DNA of 64,000 nt from JAUMWX01 sp023394215 (GCA_050313995.1 JBNPMM010000001.1), one strand, 5' to 3'; shown: positions 44,095-52,500, numbered from the stretch's first letter. Notes: generated by a model from the sequence alone, not told the origin. A program made the numbers and translations.

Positions 44095-44498
44095 ATGTCT
44101 TGGAAAATATTTCCGCTGCACTACATGTAAATAAAGAATATTTGAAAGAACCTGATTATCCCCATACGGAGCATGATTTAATGCGATTTTTATTTAAGCT
44201 GGATGACAGTATTGAAATGAATATACGACCTGTTATCCTAAATGATGAAGATCCTGAATATACTACCACAGGTATATATTTCGGCAGTGAAGCTATATTA
44301 AGAATTCGAGGTATGCTTGAACAGTGGCAGGAAATGAAAGAGAAATATGAAAATAACGAAATTACAAAAGAAGCATTGCAGGATTGGAAAGCAAACTATC
44401 CTGACAGCCTGAAAAAAGATTATGTTCCATTCGAAGAAAGCAATGTGAAATTTTATAGAAAAGGCATAACAGCTAAGATTCTACCGGATATAAAATAA
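44095..44498 (+). pseudogene. Truncated copy of the XRE-family regulator
   Basis: From 44095 on, the sequence matches 51340-51743 without insertions or deletions (constant offset 7245) and with few substitutions. It encodes the last 134 residues of the intact XRE regulator, including TEHDLMRFLFKLDDSIE and EALQDWKANYPDSLKKDY. The helix-turn-helix part, start codon and promoter are absent, replaced by the helicase remnant. The first usable codon is a TTG at 44100 with no ribosome site, so it is probably not expressed. Confidence 0.9.
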
Positions 44499-44506
44499 GC
44501 ACAAAA

Positions 44507-44557
44507 AAAGCACATAACTAAAAGATTTTTAGGTCTTAAAGTTATGTGCTTTCTTTT
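44507..44557 (+). terminator. Terminator of the truncated XRE copy
   Basis: AAAGCACATAACT (44507-44519) pairs with AGTTATGTGCTTT (44540-44552), followed by CTTTT. It has a close copy at 51752-51802. Confidence 0.75.
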
Positions 44558-44588
44558 ATAATATTCGATGATTTAGAGAAACTGATAG

Positions 44589-45080
44589 TTATATATGCCT
44601 ATTCAACCAATCAATCTTCTTAAAATCTTTATTGTTGTTATTATCGTTTCTATAGGAGTCTTTTGATGATGCTTCATAAATACTTAAAAACTGTTTCAAG
44701 CTCGGTACACGAAACTTTATTTCGTTTAATTGAATAAGTTCTATATCCGATTCAGCAATCCCCGCAAAATCATATAAGGAATCGATTGATCCATATTCTA
44801 CGCTAATTCCGTTTTTTCGGAATTCATGCTCATGAATGTCCACTAAATCATATCCCAATTCTTTCATAACCGTCATTATTTTGCCCCAATTATAAATTCT
44901 GAGTTCATCGGGAGCTTCTCAGCCTCTTGGATCTCCCGGAACATGAATATCAATATCTGATGGTTTCCAATCTTCTTTTGATATAAATTCCAGTCCTAAA
45001 GAACCCATTAATGTAGGCACGATTCCGATTTTATTTAAATATAAACAAATGCTCCTAAATTCATTGAATAAAATACTCAT
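44589..45080 (-). pseudogene. Nucleotidyltransferase-like protein interrupted by a TGA stop
   Basis: From the ATG at 45080 (GGGAGAAGAA upstream) the frame encodes 163 residues with one in-frame TGA at codon 54 (44921-44919). Before it: GIVPTLMGSLGLEFISKEDW and PSDIDIHVPGDPRG; after it: EAPDELRIYNWGKIMTVMKE and VEYGSIDSLYDFAGI. The GSLGLE and DIDIH pattern resembles minimal nucleotidyltransferases (GS-x9-D-x-D). The stop probably replaced a Trp codon. The downstream part alone (44589-44876) could start at an internal ATG but would lack the catalytic region. It occupies the cargo slot that holds a flavodoxin gene in the intact island. Confidence 0.7.
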
Positions 45081-45082
45081 TT

Positions 45083-45319
45083 CTTCTCCCCCAAAATTCC
45101 AATTTAGAATTCACTATTTTCCCAAAAGCCTCCCACCAAAATGATGGAAGGCTTTAAAGAACTCACCTAAATTCAACAACTCCCTTTTGAACCCACTTTT
45201 TCAGCTTTTTAGTATCAAAATAGTATCATTTAGAAAAATTCGCTACATCAAAATCGCTTAAACTCACTGTTTTCAACAGTTTTGCAACAGTAACATATTC
45301 GCATCTGTTATTCCCACTC
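45083..45319. repeat. Island-end repeat, copy 1
   Basis: About 235 bases similar to 52501-52735. It contains a bidirectional hairpin (AAAAGCC at 45124-45130, GGCTTT at 45150-45155), the element AGTATCAAAATAGTATCA (45211-45228), and ends in TTATTCCCACTC (45308-45319), the same as the 3' end of guaA with one change. The element recurs at 45425-45442 (AGTATCAAAACAGTATCA) and may be an integrase arm site. The rest of 45320-45503 is AT-rich without recognisable genes. Confidence 0.75.
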
Positions 45320-45503
45320 AATAATTACCATAACATATTTATTTCTTATTTTTATAAAACAGTATCTATTTAATTTCTATTTTTAAGTGTTTTATACCTA
45401 TTTTTTATAGTTTTTAAGTTTTTTAGTATCAAAACAGTATCAAGAGTGATACTACAGTAAAAGTGCTTTTCTATTGGCACACATTATTCATATTTTTCTA
45501 ATC

Positions 45504-47078
45504 TTACCTATTATCTATCTCTTTATAATATTCTTCTATTACAATATCCTCTACTTTTCTTTTAATAATACGTAAATTATTATATTTGATTAGCAAATTC
45601 AACTTGCAACTAATATTATCGATTTTTACCTTTATTGATGTATTTTCATATATCCTTGTACTCAGTGCCTTTGCACTTTCATTGATAAATCTTATTTTCT
45701 CTCCGCTCGATAATTCTACAAAACGATACACCATATCAAACCTTGATTTAAGTGGGTCTGGAAGTAATTTTAAATATCTCTCCTTAGAAATATTTGATGT
45801 AAATACAATTATATATCCATTCAAATTATGTTCTGTGCCATGTCGATCAGTAAATTTTCCATCTTCAAGCAATTCATAAAAAAAATGAAATACACTTGGT
45901 GTGGCTTTTTCAAATTCATCAATCAAAATTACTTTTGACTTTGACAGCTTCATTTTATTAATAAGTTCTCCACCTTCCTCACTTCCAATATAACCGAGCG
46001 GTGAACCAATCAAACTGTTTAAAACACCTTCATTAGAATAGTTTCCAAAATTTATTTTTATAAGTGCTTGATTTGGATACATAATATCTGACAAGATTTT
46101 TGCAAATTCTGTTTTTCCAATGCCTGATTCTCCAGTTAAAAAAATAGAAAAAATCTTACGTTGCTTCATTTTATTTAATAATGCAAATTTTTTAAGATTA
46201 AAGCTAAAATCTTTTTTAAAATCCTCATGTCCCTTTAATTGGAATGTAAGATTTTTGATTATTTTTGATACTATACTGTCCAAAGATAGCTCTGTTTCAC
46301 AACCATAAGTTTCTTCTTCACCATTTAAATTGAAAACCTCATTATTTTTCTTGAATGTAAATGGTAAATATTTTTTTAGTTCTCCCTCCATATCCTCGCT
46401 AATCAAAAATTGGATGTCCTGTTTTTTGTTTTGGATTTGTCTCAAAATAATTTCAAATGCTAAAACTAAGTCTTTCCTCAATGCAAATGTATGCACCATT
46501 TGAGTGATATCTATATAATGAACATCTTTCTCCGAAAGAATGTCCTCAATTACTTCACCATTAAACTTATAATTGATACTATCCGTATACGCAAAAAAGC
46601 TTCCGATAGACACAATTTGATACTTTTCAAAAAGTTCATCTATCAAAGATTGTCTATATAGTAATATAGAAATAGGTGCAATATTTATTTTATCTATAGG
46701 GATAATATCTTCTTTGCCTTTATTATCCTCATCTATTAGTAAATATTCTTCATTTGTTCCATCAAACATATAAGGAAATTTTTCCCAAAATGCATCTCTT
46801 GTTTTATTATTGATTGAAAACTCAACACTTTCAAACGTTTTAATTAAAGTATACAAATACCGCTCAATAAACAATTTATAATATCCATTTTCAAAACCCA
46901 GTGCCGTAATATCAATTATACAATTATTAATAAAATTATCATCTAAATCATTTATATCATCTATGTTCGGAGCTAAGTTAAATATTAACGCAATGCTAAC
47001 AAAATTCCGAGAAGTAAATTGAAATTTAAAATCATCCAATTTTTTAAAGTCAAATACATATAAAACTTTATTCATCAA
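45504..47078 (-). CDS. AAA+ ATPase with a ClpB-like C-terminal motor
   Basis: 524 residues. The N-terminal 270 are without recognisable domain. From about 300 a Clp/ClpB D2-like AAA+ motor follows: Walker A LTGESGIGKTEFA near 313, a pore-loop region around SPLGYIGSEEGG near 352, Walker B SKVILIDEFEKATPSVFH near 372, sensor 1 IIVFTSNIS near 415 and an arginine-finger candidate DPLKSRFDMVYRF near 430. The D-E-F-E-K pattern and GxxGYxG loop are typical of protein-threading motors. It follows a membrane protein gene by one base. Together in a defence-type island the pair may be an anti-phage or conflict system, but I know no named family. Confidence 0.75.
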   Translation of the reverse strand: MMNKVLYVFDFKKLDDFKFQFTSRNFVSIALIFNLAPNIDDINDLDDNFINNCIIDITALGFENGYYKLFIERYLYTLIKTFESVEFSINNKTRDAFWEKFPYMFDGTNEEYLLIDEDNKGKEDIIPIDKINIAPISILLYRQSLIDELFEKYQIVSIGSFFAYTDSINYKFNGEVIEDILSEKDVHYIDITQMVHTFALRKDLVLAFEIILRQIQNKKQDIQFLISEDMEGELKKYLPFTFKKNNEVFNLNGEEETYGCETELSLDSIVSKIIKNLTFQLKGHEDFKKDFSFNLKKFALLNKMKQRKIFSIFLTGESGIGKTEFAKILSDIMYPNQALIKINFGNYSNEGVLNSLIGSPLGYIGSEEGGELINKMKLSKSKVILIDEFEKATPSVFHFFYELLEDGKFTDRHGTEHNLNGYIIVFTSNISKERYLKLLPDPLKSRFDMVYRFVELSSGEKIRFINESAKALSTRIYENTSIKVKIDNISCKLNLLIKYNNLRIIKRKVEDIVIEEYYKEIDNR

Positions 47079-47079
47079 C

Positions 47080-48333
47080 TCACTCCTTATTAATATTTAA
47101 TTCTTGAATAATTGCAATAACATCAATCAAATACATTTCTTCACTTAGTTTATTAGGTCTGAAATCCAATGGGAATTCTTTCTGTTCTTTTGTAACAGAA
47201 CTTTCTTTCATTATGTCATCATCATTTTGATCTGTTTCACTTTTATAAGACTCAAATATCAAATCTAAAAATCTCGACGAAACACTTTCTCGTTTTGAAA
47301 AATCTATTTTCCCCCTATATATTCCAACTATACTTAGTTTTCCCAGTTGCAAATCATTGTGTTGGTACCCATTCTCAAAATTTTCATTTGATTTATATGG
47401 CAGTTGAATAAGACATTTAATCTTGCCACAATTATCCAAAATACTTTGTTCAAATTGATAGTCAATAGTAAAGTCATCCAACATCTTCTCCATCATTTTA
47501 TTCATGTTTATTTCTATGCTATCATTCTCTTGATTTTTCAATTTACTATCCCGTAGCACATTTAAAATCATAACCGTATCATCAATATTTCTTCTTGTTA
47601 ATTCAACATCTTTAAAAAGAATTAATTGCCCTGGTAATATATTTTGAGTGGTTTTGTTATTATTTTTTGCGACTTCATACAATTTTCTTAACATTATTGA
47701 TTTTGTTGTTTTAACATCAAAATTTTCATAAACACGCTTTTTGTAATTATCTTCTTTTTCCGCAGAAGTCTCTCCTGATAAAGTACTTGTTTTAGCAGAA
47801 AAAGTAGAGGTTATTCTTAATAATTCCTCCGAAATCTGTTCTCTCTCAACTGTTTTCATTATTTTATTATCAATAAGCATCGCAATTTCGTGCACTTTAG
47901 ATGTATTTATATAAAAAAGATTAAATAGATCTTCATGGGTGGAATTCTTTGAAGATACTGAATTTTCTTTTATATGAGCATCATTTTTCAATATCAACAC
48001 ACTTATAAAGAAAATACCTGTGAGTATAGTTAGTATTGTAAAACGATTTTTCGCATAAACTTGATTTACAATATTCAAATTTTCAACTATACACAAAACA
48101 AAAAATGTAATTATTGTAGCAGTAATATTCCACTGTTCCGATATATTATATCTGAATATTTTATTCCCCAACGTAACCAATATCCATAGTAAAATAGGAA
48201 TAAAGAAAAAGAAATTGCTCTTGCCATAAAAAACGGATATTTCATAAATACATAAATCTATAAATAAATATATGCTTGATAAACATATAATACGTATTAT
48301 TTTCATATAAGATAAATTCTTCACTCTTGTCAT
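47080..48333 (-). CDS. Membrane protein, partner of the AAA+ ATPase
   Basis: 417 residues. Four hydrophobic segments in the first 115 residues (about 12-30, 38-55, 68-85 and 98-115) are followed by a long cytoplasmic part. That part contains HEIAMLIDNKIMKTVEREQI near 147, KTTKSIMLRKLYEVAKNN near 208, LPGQLILFKDVELTRRNIDD near 232 and LGKLSIVGIYRGKIDFSKRE near 340. This reminds me of a family of unknown function (possibly DUF6414-like) found in accessory regions; I am not certain. The gap to the ATPase gene is one base, so they are co-translated. A membrane sensor or effector controlled by the ATPase is a reasonable guess. Confidence 0.65.
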   Translation of the reverse strand: MTRVKNLSYMKIIRIICLSSIYLFIDLCIYEISVFYGKSNFFFFIPILLWILVTLGNKIFRYNISEQWNITATIITFFVLCIVENLNIVNQVYAKNRFTILTILTGIFFISVLILKNDAHIKENSVSSKNSTHEDLFNLFYINTSKVHEIAMLIDNKIMKTVEREQISEELLRITSTFSAKTSTLSGETSAEKEDNYKKRVYENFDVKTTKSIMLRKLYEVAKNNNKTTQNILPGQLILFKDVELTRRNIDDTVMILNVLRDSKLKNQENDSIEINMNKMMEKMLDDFTIDYQFEQSILDNCGKIKCLIQLPYKSNENFENGYQHNDLQLGKLSIVGIYRGKIDFSKRESVSSRFLDLIFESYKSETDQNDDDIMKESSVTKEQKEFPLDFRPNKLSEEMYLIDVIAIIQELNINKE

Positions 48334-48354
48334 TTCTAACTACACCAATCCACT

Positions 48355-49011
48355 CTAAAATCCTTTATAACTGCCAAATCCAAGCATATATGCTGCCATT
48401 GCAATTGCCATATCTTCGGACTCAATATCCTGTTTAGCTGCCATTTCTCTTAATTCATCAATAACTGTGTCATGAGGAACAATTGTTCCTTCAAAATCTT
48501 TTACCGCTTTTTCTATTACTGTTGGAAGAGCCATACACATTTGATAAAAAGCATCTTCCTGCCCCGTTACAAGTGCATAAAATTGATCAAGACTTACTCT
48601 ACGAATCAATTTATGCCCAACTTTTTTCTTATCTACAGTAGTTTCCCACTTGATATTTTGAGAACGCTGTGCAATCGCTTCAACCAAAAAACAAGCACAA
48701 TCATCATCATTCAAAAGCTGATTTTGCATTTTAATAAACGTCTTACCGGCTGAAGCTGAATTCATTGTATTATGTTTGTTCTTCATCTCAACATACACAG
48801 TATGAACACTACCAGCATCAGGGATTTCAATTCCATTAGCATCTTCATATATGACATCCCAACCGCCCTCTTCTCCATTGGGCGGAACATGACACTTTGT
48901 TATATACTGAAAAATTCTTTGATGGAAATACCCTATATCGTTATTATTTGATTTATCTCTTTGACGAAATATTTCATTACTTACAATTTCTTCCCATGAT
49001 GATTGATACAC
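48355..49011 (-). CDS. Eco47II/Sau96I-type restriction endonuclease, probably lacking its N terminus
   Basis: 218 residues from a GTG at 49011. The sequence resembles Eco47II-family type II enzymes (recognising GGNCC): IGYFHQRIFQYI near 27, then PDAGSVHTVYVEMKNKHNT near 65, where VEMKNKHNT is the E-x-K catalytic region (AEIKNKYNT in Eco47II). The frame stays open without a start codon to 49101, and the extra residues (NKNIIDPIKLIFDKTVY) also match the family (NVIDPFSALFD). So the real N terminus is missing or shifted. No cytosine methyltransferase gene accompanies it. It is probably an inactivated remnant of a restriction-modification system. Confidence 0.75.
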   Translation of the reverse strand: MYQSSWEEIVSNEIFRQRDKSNNNDIGYFHQRIFQYITKCHVPPNGEEGGWDVIYEDANGIEIPDAGSVHTVYVEMKNKHNTMNSASAGKTFIKMQNQLLNDDDCACFLVEAIAQRSQNIKWETTVDKKKVGHKLIRRVSLDQFYALVTGQEDAFYQMCMALPTVIEKAVKDFEGTIVPHDTVIDELREMAAKQDIESEDMAIAMAAYMLGFGSYKGF

Positions 49012-49107
49012 CGTCTTATCAAAAATAAGTTTTATCGGATCGATAATATTTTTGTTGAAACGTTTTAAATCGAAAGATTCCAGCTTTAGATTGTCTTGAC
49101 TTTACTT

Positions 49108-49530
49108 TCATAACACTTGAACATAACTTGCTTCATTACAATTAAGTGCTTTCTTCAAATCTTTAAAATACAGTTTCTGTTGTTTTTTTAAATATGACCC
49201 TACAAAAGGTTTAAATATGAATTTTTTAGACACAATATTTTCGGTAAAATCTAACGTTGTTTTATCTCCGTGTGAATAGAAATTACCTATCCAAGTCCCT
49301 TTTATATTTTCATTTTCAATTTCAAAAGACCAACATTGATATTTAATACATTCTGTAACTTTAAAATGCGTTTCTACTCCATCTTTTGTAATCTCTACAA
49401 AATTTTTTTCATCAATGATTTTTATATCTTTTATATCGCTTCGCCAAACAAAATCAGTTAAATCAGTTACTTTATTCCATACAACTTCTATTGGGCATAA
49501 TAATGTAACCTTAGTATTAGCAATAGCCAT
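49108..49530 (-). CDS. SRPBCC (START-like) family protein
   Basis: 140 residues with the SRPBCC opening VTLLCPIEVVWNKVTDLTDFVWRSDI at about 8-33, followed by alternating strands, a central GTWIGNFYSHGDKTTLDFTE near 85 and a C-terminal helix YLKKQQKLYFKDLKKAL. The fold makes a hydrophobic cavity for small molecules; the ligand is unknown. It is transcribed toward the restriction enzyme gene, whose open frame begins 7 bases past this stop. The deletion that removed the start of the restriction gene (and perhaps a methyltransferase) may have ended here. Confidence 0.75.
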   Translation of the reverse strand: MAIANTKVTLLCPIEVVWNKVTDLTDFVWRSDIKDIKIIDEKNFVEITKDGVETHFKVTECIKYQCWSFEIENENIKGTWIGNFYSHGDKTTLDFTENIVSKKFIFKPFVGSYLKKQQKLYFKDLKKALNCNEASYVQVL

Positions 49531-49591
49531 GGTAAACTCCTCTCAAAAAATTGAAGATCTATTCTTTTCTTGTATAATGTTATACCATTTT

Positions 49592-50131
49592 TCAATCAAA
49601 AGTTATAGGTCTAACCTCATTCTTTTTAATAAAATCAATAACTTCTTTATCTGTATCAAATACTCTTGCTATTTTAACAATTTTTGTAGTCGCCTTACCA
49701 TTGTTTCGTCCTTTATAAATTTCTGTATACTTAAAATTTCCATATAGAATTATCCACCTAGATGTAATTTTGTAATCATTGAATTCAGAAATTTCATATA
49801 TATTTTTTGTATTTAAGTGCCCTGCAGCAGTCCACTCATATTCAACTTGTCTGTCATAAACAATTTTATCATTATCCATTTTTAATTCGCTTTTTACATA
49901 TAAGTTCTTCATTCCTTTATTTAATGCTAAAACTAGTGGAAAACCTATAATACCAATTATACAAACGAATCCTATGACAATAGCAAAATCTCCCAATTCA
50001 AATAACAATGGGACGTTAAATACACTTCTTAATATTACAGAAATACCATATATGAAACATACCAATGTTACTACCGATAAAATATAATATACCTTTCCAT
50101 TTTGGTTTTTGTATACTTCTTTTGAAAACAT
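49592..50131 (-). CDS. Membrane protein with a PH-like soluble domain
   Basis: 179 residues. Two hydrophobic segments (about 14-35 and 48-70) are followed by a soluble domain with DNDKIVYDRQVEYEW near 84 and SEFNDYKITSRWIILYG near 113. That layout resembles small bacterial PH-like/YcxB-type membrane proteins, which are common in accessory gene clusters. I cannot assign a function. It lies between the AraC fragment and the SRPBCC gene, in the same direction, with gaps of 118 and 61 bases. The 118-base gap 50132-50249 is AT-rich and shows nothing. Confidence 0.55.
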   Translation of the reverse strand: MFSKEVYKNQNGKVYYILSVVTLVCFIYGISVILRSVFNVPLLFELGDFAIVIGFVCIIGIIGFPLVLALNKGMKNLYVKSELKMDNDKIVYDRQVEYEWTAAGHLNTKNIYEISEFNDYKITSRWIILYGNFKYTEIYKGRNNGKATTKIVKIARVFDTDKEVIDFIKKNEVRPITFD

Positions 50132-50249
50132 AAAACTTCACCACCTTTTTATATCTATTTTACCATATAAAAGCATAATTTTAACAAAATTATTACAATT
50201 TAGACAATTTTTATTCTAAAATGACAATATTGTGATATACTTATATTAG

Positions 50250-50681
50250 TTAGTAGTTATTACTACCTATTATTAAAGAGAAGAAAGGTTGTCCGACTTC
50301 AACCTTTATCGCTCCTCTTACACTTAGTGCTAATTGCACCCGTGAAACTAATTTAAATGGTTTCCCGTTTCTCACCTCTGAAGGAGTAAATCCATGAAAA
50401 TTCTTAAAAGCAGTTCCAAATGAATCCGATGACTCGTATCCGAATTTGAAAGCAACATCAATAATCTTTTCATCCGTATTTCTTAATATAACGGCTGCTT
50501 CCGTTAATCTTCTACTTCTTAAATATTCTGAGAGCGTTGTTTCAGTCAAAATAGAAAACAAGCGACTGAACATTGAATACGAATATCCTGATAACTGAGT
50601 TACTTTCTTTTCATCAATCTCATCAACAAGAACTGTTTCAAGGTAATCAATCGTATTGTTAAACGACTTGATAATATTCAT
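50250..50681 (-). CDS. AraC-family regulator lacking its effector domain
   Basis: 143 residues. The AraC DNA-binding domain fills 1-105: two helix-turn-helix units with EKKVTQLSGYSYSMFSRLFS near 24 and IIDVAFKFGYESSDSFGTAFKNFHGFTPSE near 72. The segment FKLVSRVQLALSVRGAIKVEV then begins the linker that normally leads into a GyrI-like effector domain of 150 or more residues. Here it stops 20 residues later. The ATG overlaps the stop of the integrase stump (ATGA), so a deletion may have joined the two genes. It could still bind DNA, but as a truncated protein. Confidence 0.6.
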   Translation of the reverse strand: MNIIKSFNNTIDYLETVLVDEIDEKKVTQLSGYSYSMFSRLFSILTETTLSEYLRSRRLTEAAVILRNTDEKIIDVAFKFGYESSDSFGTAFKNFHGFTPSEVRNGKPFKLVSRVQLALSVRGAIKVEVGQPFFSLIIGSNNY

Positions 50682-50842
50682 TTCGAACCTGACATCTTTA
50701 CTGTGAAATTTCTCTCGTAAGTAATTGCCTCTTTCTTCGTTTCAAAACCCCTTTTCAGCTTTTTTCTGCTCTGTCCTTCCCAATCCTTATAATAGAATGA
50801 AGTGAACCATTTTCCGCTTTTTTCGTCCTTATATGCAGGCAT
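50678..50842 (-). pseudogene. Integrase stump (N-terminal arm-binding domain only)
   Basis: 54 codons from the ATG at 50842, which overlaps the xis stop (TAATG) as in many xis-int pairs. The product, MPAYKDEKSGKWFTSFYYKD continuing with WEGQSRKKLKRGFETKKEA, is the N-terminal arm-DNA-binding part of a Tn916-like tyrosine integrase. Core-binding and catalytic domains (about 340 residues) are gone. The element can no longer move by itself. Confidence 0.75.
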
Positions 50843-51027
50843 TATTCTCCCTCCTTTGCTTTGTAGATTTGTTCCATAAAATATTTCTTATTGATTCTTC
50901 CCCTAAGGACAAGAAAGCCGTGTTCAGCAAGCTGCTTATTCATGTCTCGGATGATTTTATAAGCTTGTTGATGCGATATATTTAATAAATCGGCAACTTC
51001 ATTAGAAGTAAGAAATAATTTCTCCAT
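50842..51027 (-). CDS. xis: Excisionase-like helix-turn-helix protein
   Basis: 61 residues with a MerR-type helix-turn-helix: LFLTSNEVADLLNISHQQAYKII at 4-26, then a wing GFLVLRGRINKKYFMEQIY. Size, fold and position immediately ahead of an integrase stump identify it as an excisionase or directionality factor. It is read divergently from the XRE regulator; the gap carries a CAGAAAC-N6-GTTTCTG palindrome. With the integrase broken it may survive only as a regulator. Confidence 0.75.
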   Translation of the reverse strand: MEKLFLTSNEVADLLNISHQQAYKIIRDMNKQLAEHGFLVLRGRINKKYFMEQIYKAKEGE

Positions 51028-51049
51028 CGTACTTTCCTCCTTTCTTTTT

Positions 51050-51108
51050 CAGAAACTTATTTGTTTCTGTCTCTATTTTAGATTATAAGTAGCTTTTTTG
51101 TTTCTGTC
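51050..51108. promoter_or_regulatory. XRE operator candidates in the xis-XRE gap
   Basis: A perfect palindrome CAGAAAC-TTATTT-GTTTCTG (51050-51069), and a second copy of its right part, TTTGTTTCTGTC (51097-51108; first copy 51060-51071), 37 bases on. An AGAAACAAA near 51174-51182 repeats the half-site. These probably bind the divergently encoded XRE protein. Confidence 0.5.
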
Positions 51109-51206
51109 AATACTTTTTTCTAAATTTTATTTTTCTATTGTATTTTTGCCTATTTTCGATTATATTATTAAAGAGAAACAAATTTGCTCCTAAGGAGGTG
51201 TTTAAA

Positions 51207-51743
51207 TTGAGTTTGGGTAAATTGATAAAGAAATTCCGTGAATTAAGAAGAATTACTCAAAAGGCATTAGGAGACAGAATCCATTTAGATGATGTAAGAA
51301 TAAGACAATACGAACTTGATATTCGTACTCCTAAAGACGATGTCTTGGAAAATATTTCCGCTGCACTGCATGTAAATAAGGATTATTTGAAAGAACCTGA
51401 TTATCCATATACGGAACATGATTTAATGCGATTTTTATTTAAGCTGGATGACAGTATTGAAGTAAATATACGACCTGTTATCCTAAATGATGAAGATCCT
51501 GAATACACCACCACAGGTATATATTTTGGCAGTGAAGCTATATTAAGAATTCGCAATATGCTTGAACAGTGGCAGGAAATGAAAGAAAAATATGAGAATA
51601 ACGAAATTACAAAAGAAGCCTTACAGGATTGGAAGGCGAACTATCCTGACAGCCTGAAAAAAGATTATACTCCTTTTGAAGAAAGCAATGTAAAATTCTA
51701 TAAAAAAGGTATATCCGCTAAGATTCCGCCAGATATAAAATAA
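51207..51743 (+). CDS. XRE-family transcriptional regulator of the island
   Basis: 178 residues from a TTG at 51207 with AAGGAGGTG upstream; the frame opens earlier at 51138 without a ribosome site. Residues 1-60 are an XRE helix-turn-helix (LGKLIKKFRELRRITQKALG, then RIRQYELDIRTPKDDVLENI). The rest (TEHDLMRFLFKLDDSIEVNI, EALQDWKANYPDSLKKDY) is a conserved C-terminal extension of unknown role. It is read divergently from xis-int and probably controls island excision genes. A truncated, nearly identical copy lies 7245 bases away at 44095-44498. Confidence 0.85.
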   Translation: MSLGKLIKKFRELRRITQKALGDRIHLDDVRIRQYELDIRTPKDDVLENISAALHVNKDYLKEPDYPYTEHDLMRFLFKLDDSIEVNIRPVILNDEDPEYTTTGIYFGSEAILRIRNMLEQWQEMKEKYENNEITKEALQDWKANYPDSLKKDYTPFEESNVKFYKKGISAKIPPDIK

Positions 51744-51751
51744 GCACAGAA

Positions 51752-51802
51752 AAAGCACATAGCTGAAAGATTTTAGAATCTTAAAGTTATGTGCTTTGTT
51801 TT
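51752..51802 (+). terminator. Terminator of the XRE gene
   Basis: AAAGCACATAGCT pairs with AGTTATGTGCTTT (one G-T), followed by GTTTT. Homologous to 44507-44557. Confidence 0.75.
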
Positions 51803-51858
51803 ACACTATTCTATGATTTATACAAACTGATATTTACCTGCCCCCTATGAACTGATAG

Positions 51859-52491
51859 TTACTGACTTATCATCTTCCCTATATCATAGGCATTCTTTAA
51901 ATCCTTGGGGAAGTTCTCTTCCTGTGCTGTTTTCTTCATGCTTTCATCAAAACTTCCCATGTTAAACTTTGAATAATCTGCAACCTGTAAGGTATTATAA
52001 CAAGGATATAAATTTACCTCTCCATTTAACATTTCTAATTCTTTGGCATACTCTTCAAATTTCTCTTTATATAATTTATCGTAAAATTCCTTAGTCGCAT
52101 TCATACTAACAAACATGGCTACTTTTACGCTTCCCTTAAAATAGTTACTATAGTCATCATAAGATAATGCAGCAAAATGCAATCTTTCCATAAATTCAAA
52201 ATATCTACTTGTCGGTCTTCCCAAATAAATTGCTGTTCCTATAATTAAAGTATCTGCAGCAAATATTTTATCAATAATTGGTGATAAATCATCCTTCCAA
52301 TAGCAATGACATCTTTCTACTCCTTTTCTCTTACAAAGCATACAGCTTCTACATCCGGTAAAATTCAAATCGTATAAATCTATATACCCCACTTCAGCAC
52401 CAGCAGATAAGGCACCTTCAGCGGCTGATTTTAATAACTTTGCAGTATTCCAATTTTTTCTTGGACTTGCATTTAATACAATCGCTTTCAT
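51859..52491 (-). CDS. Flavodoxin-fold NAD(P)H-dependent FMN oxidoreductase
   Basis: 210 residues. LNASPRKNWNTAKLLKSAAEGA at about 5-26 is the FMN phosphate-binding loop. DLNFTGCRSCMLCKRKGVERC near 42 has the Cys cluster of iron-sulfur flavoproteins (CxxCxxC type). GTAIYLGRPTSRYFEFMERL near 85 completes the flavodoxin_2/NADPH-dependent reductase pattern. It reduces small molecules such as quinones, or passes electrons, in the cytoplasm. It occupies the slot between the XRE terminator and the island end, the same place where the older island has a nucleotidyltransferase. Confidence 0.85.
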   Translation of the reverse strand: MKAIVLNASPRKNWNTAKLLKSAAEGALSAGAEVGYIDLYDLNFTGCRSCMLCKRKGVERCHCYWKDDLSPIIDKIFAADTLIIGTAIYLGRPTSRYFEFMERLHFAALSYDDYSNYFKGSVKVAMFVSMNATKEFYDKLYKEKFEEYAKELEMLNGEVNLYPCYNTLQVADYSKFNMGSFDESMKKTAQEENFPKDLKNAYDIGKMISQ

Positions 52492-52500
52492 AAAAATATC

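Noticed and set aside
44100..44498. A functional second XRE-type protein
   Set aside because: The helix-turn-helix and the start are missing, and the sequence continues into helicase coding sequence at the junction.
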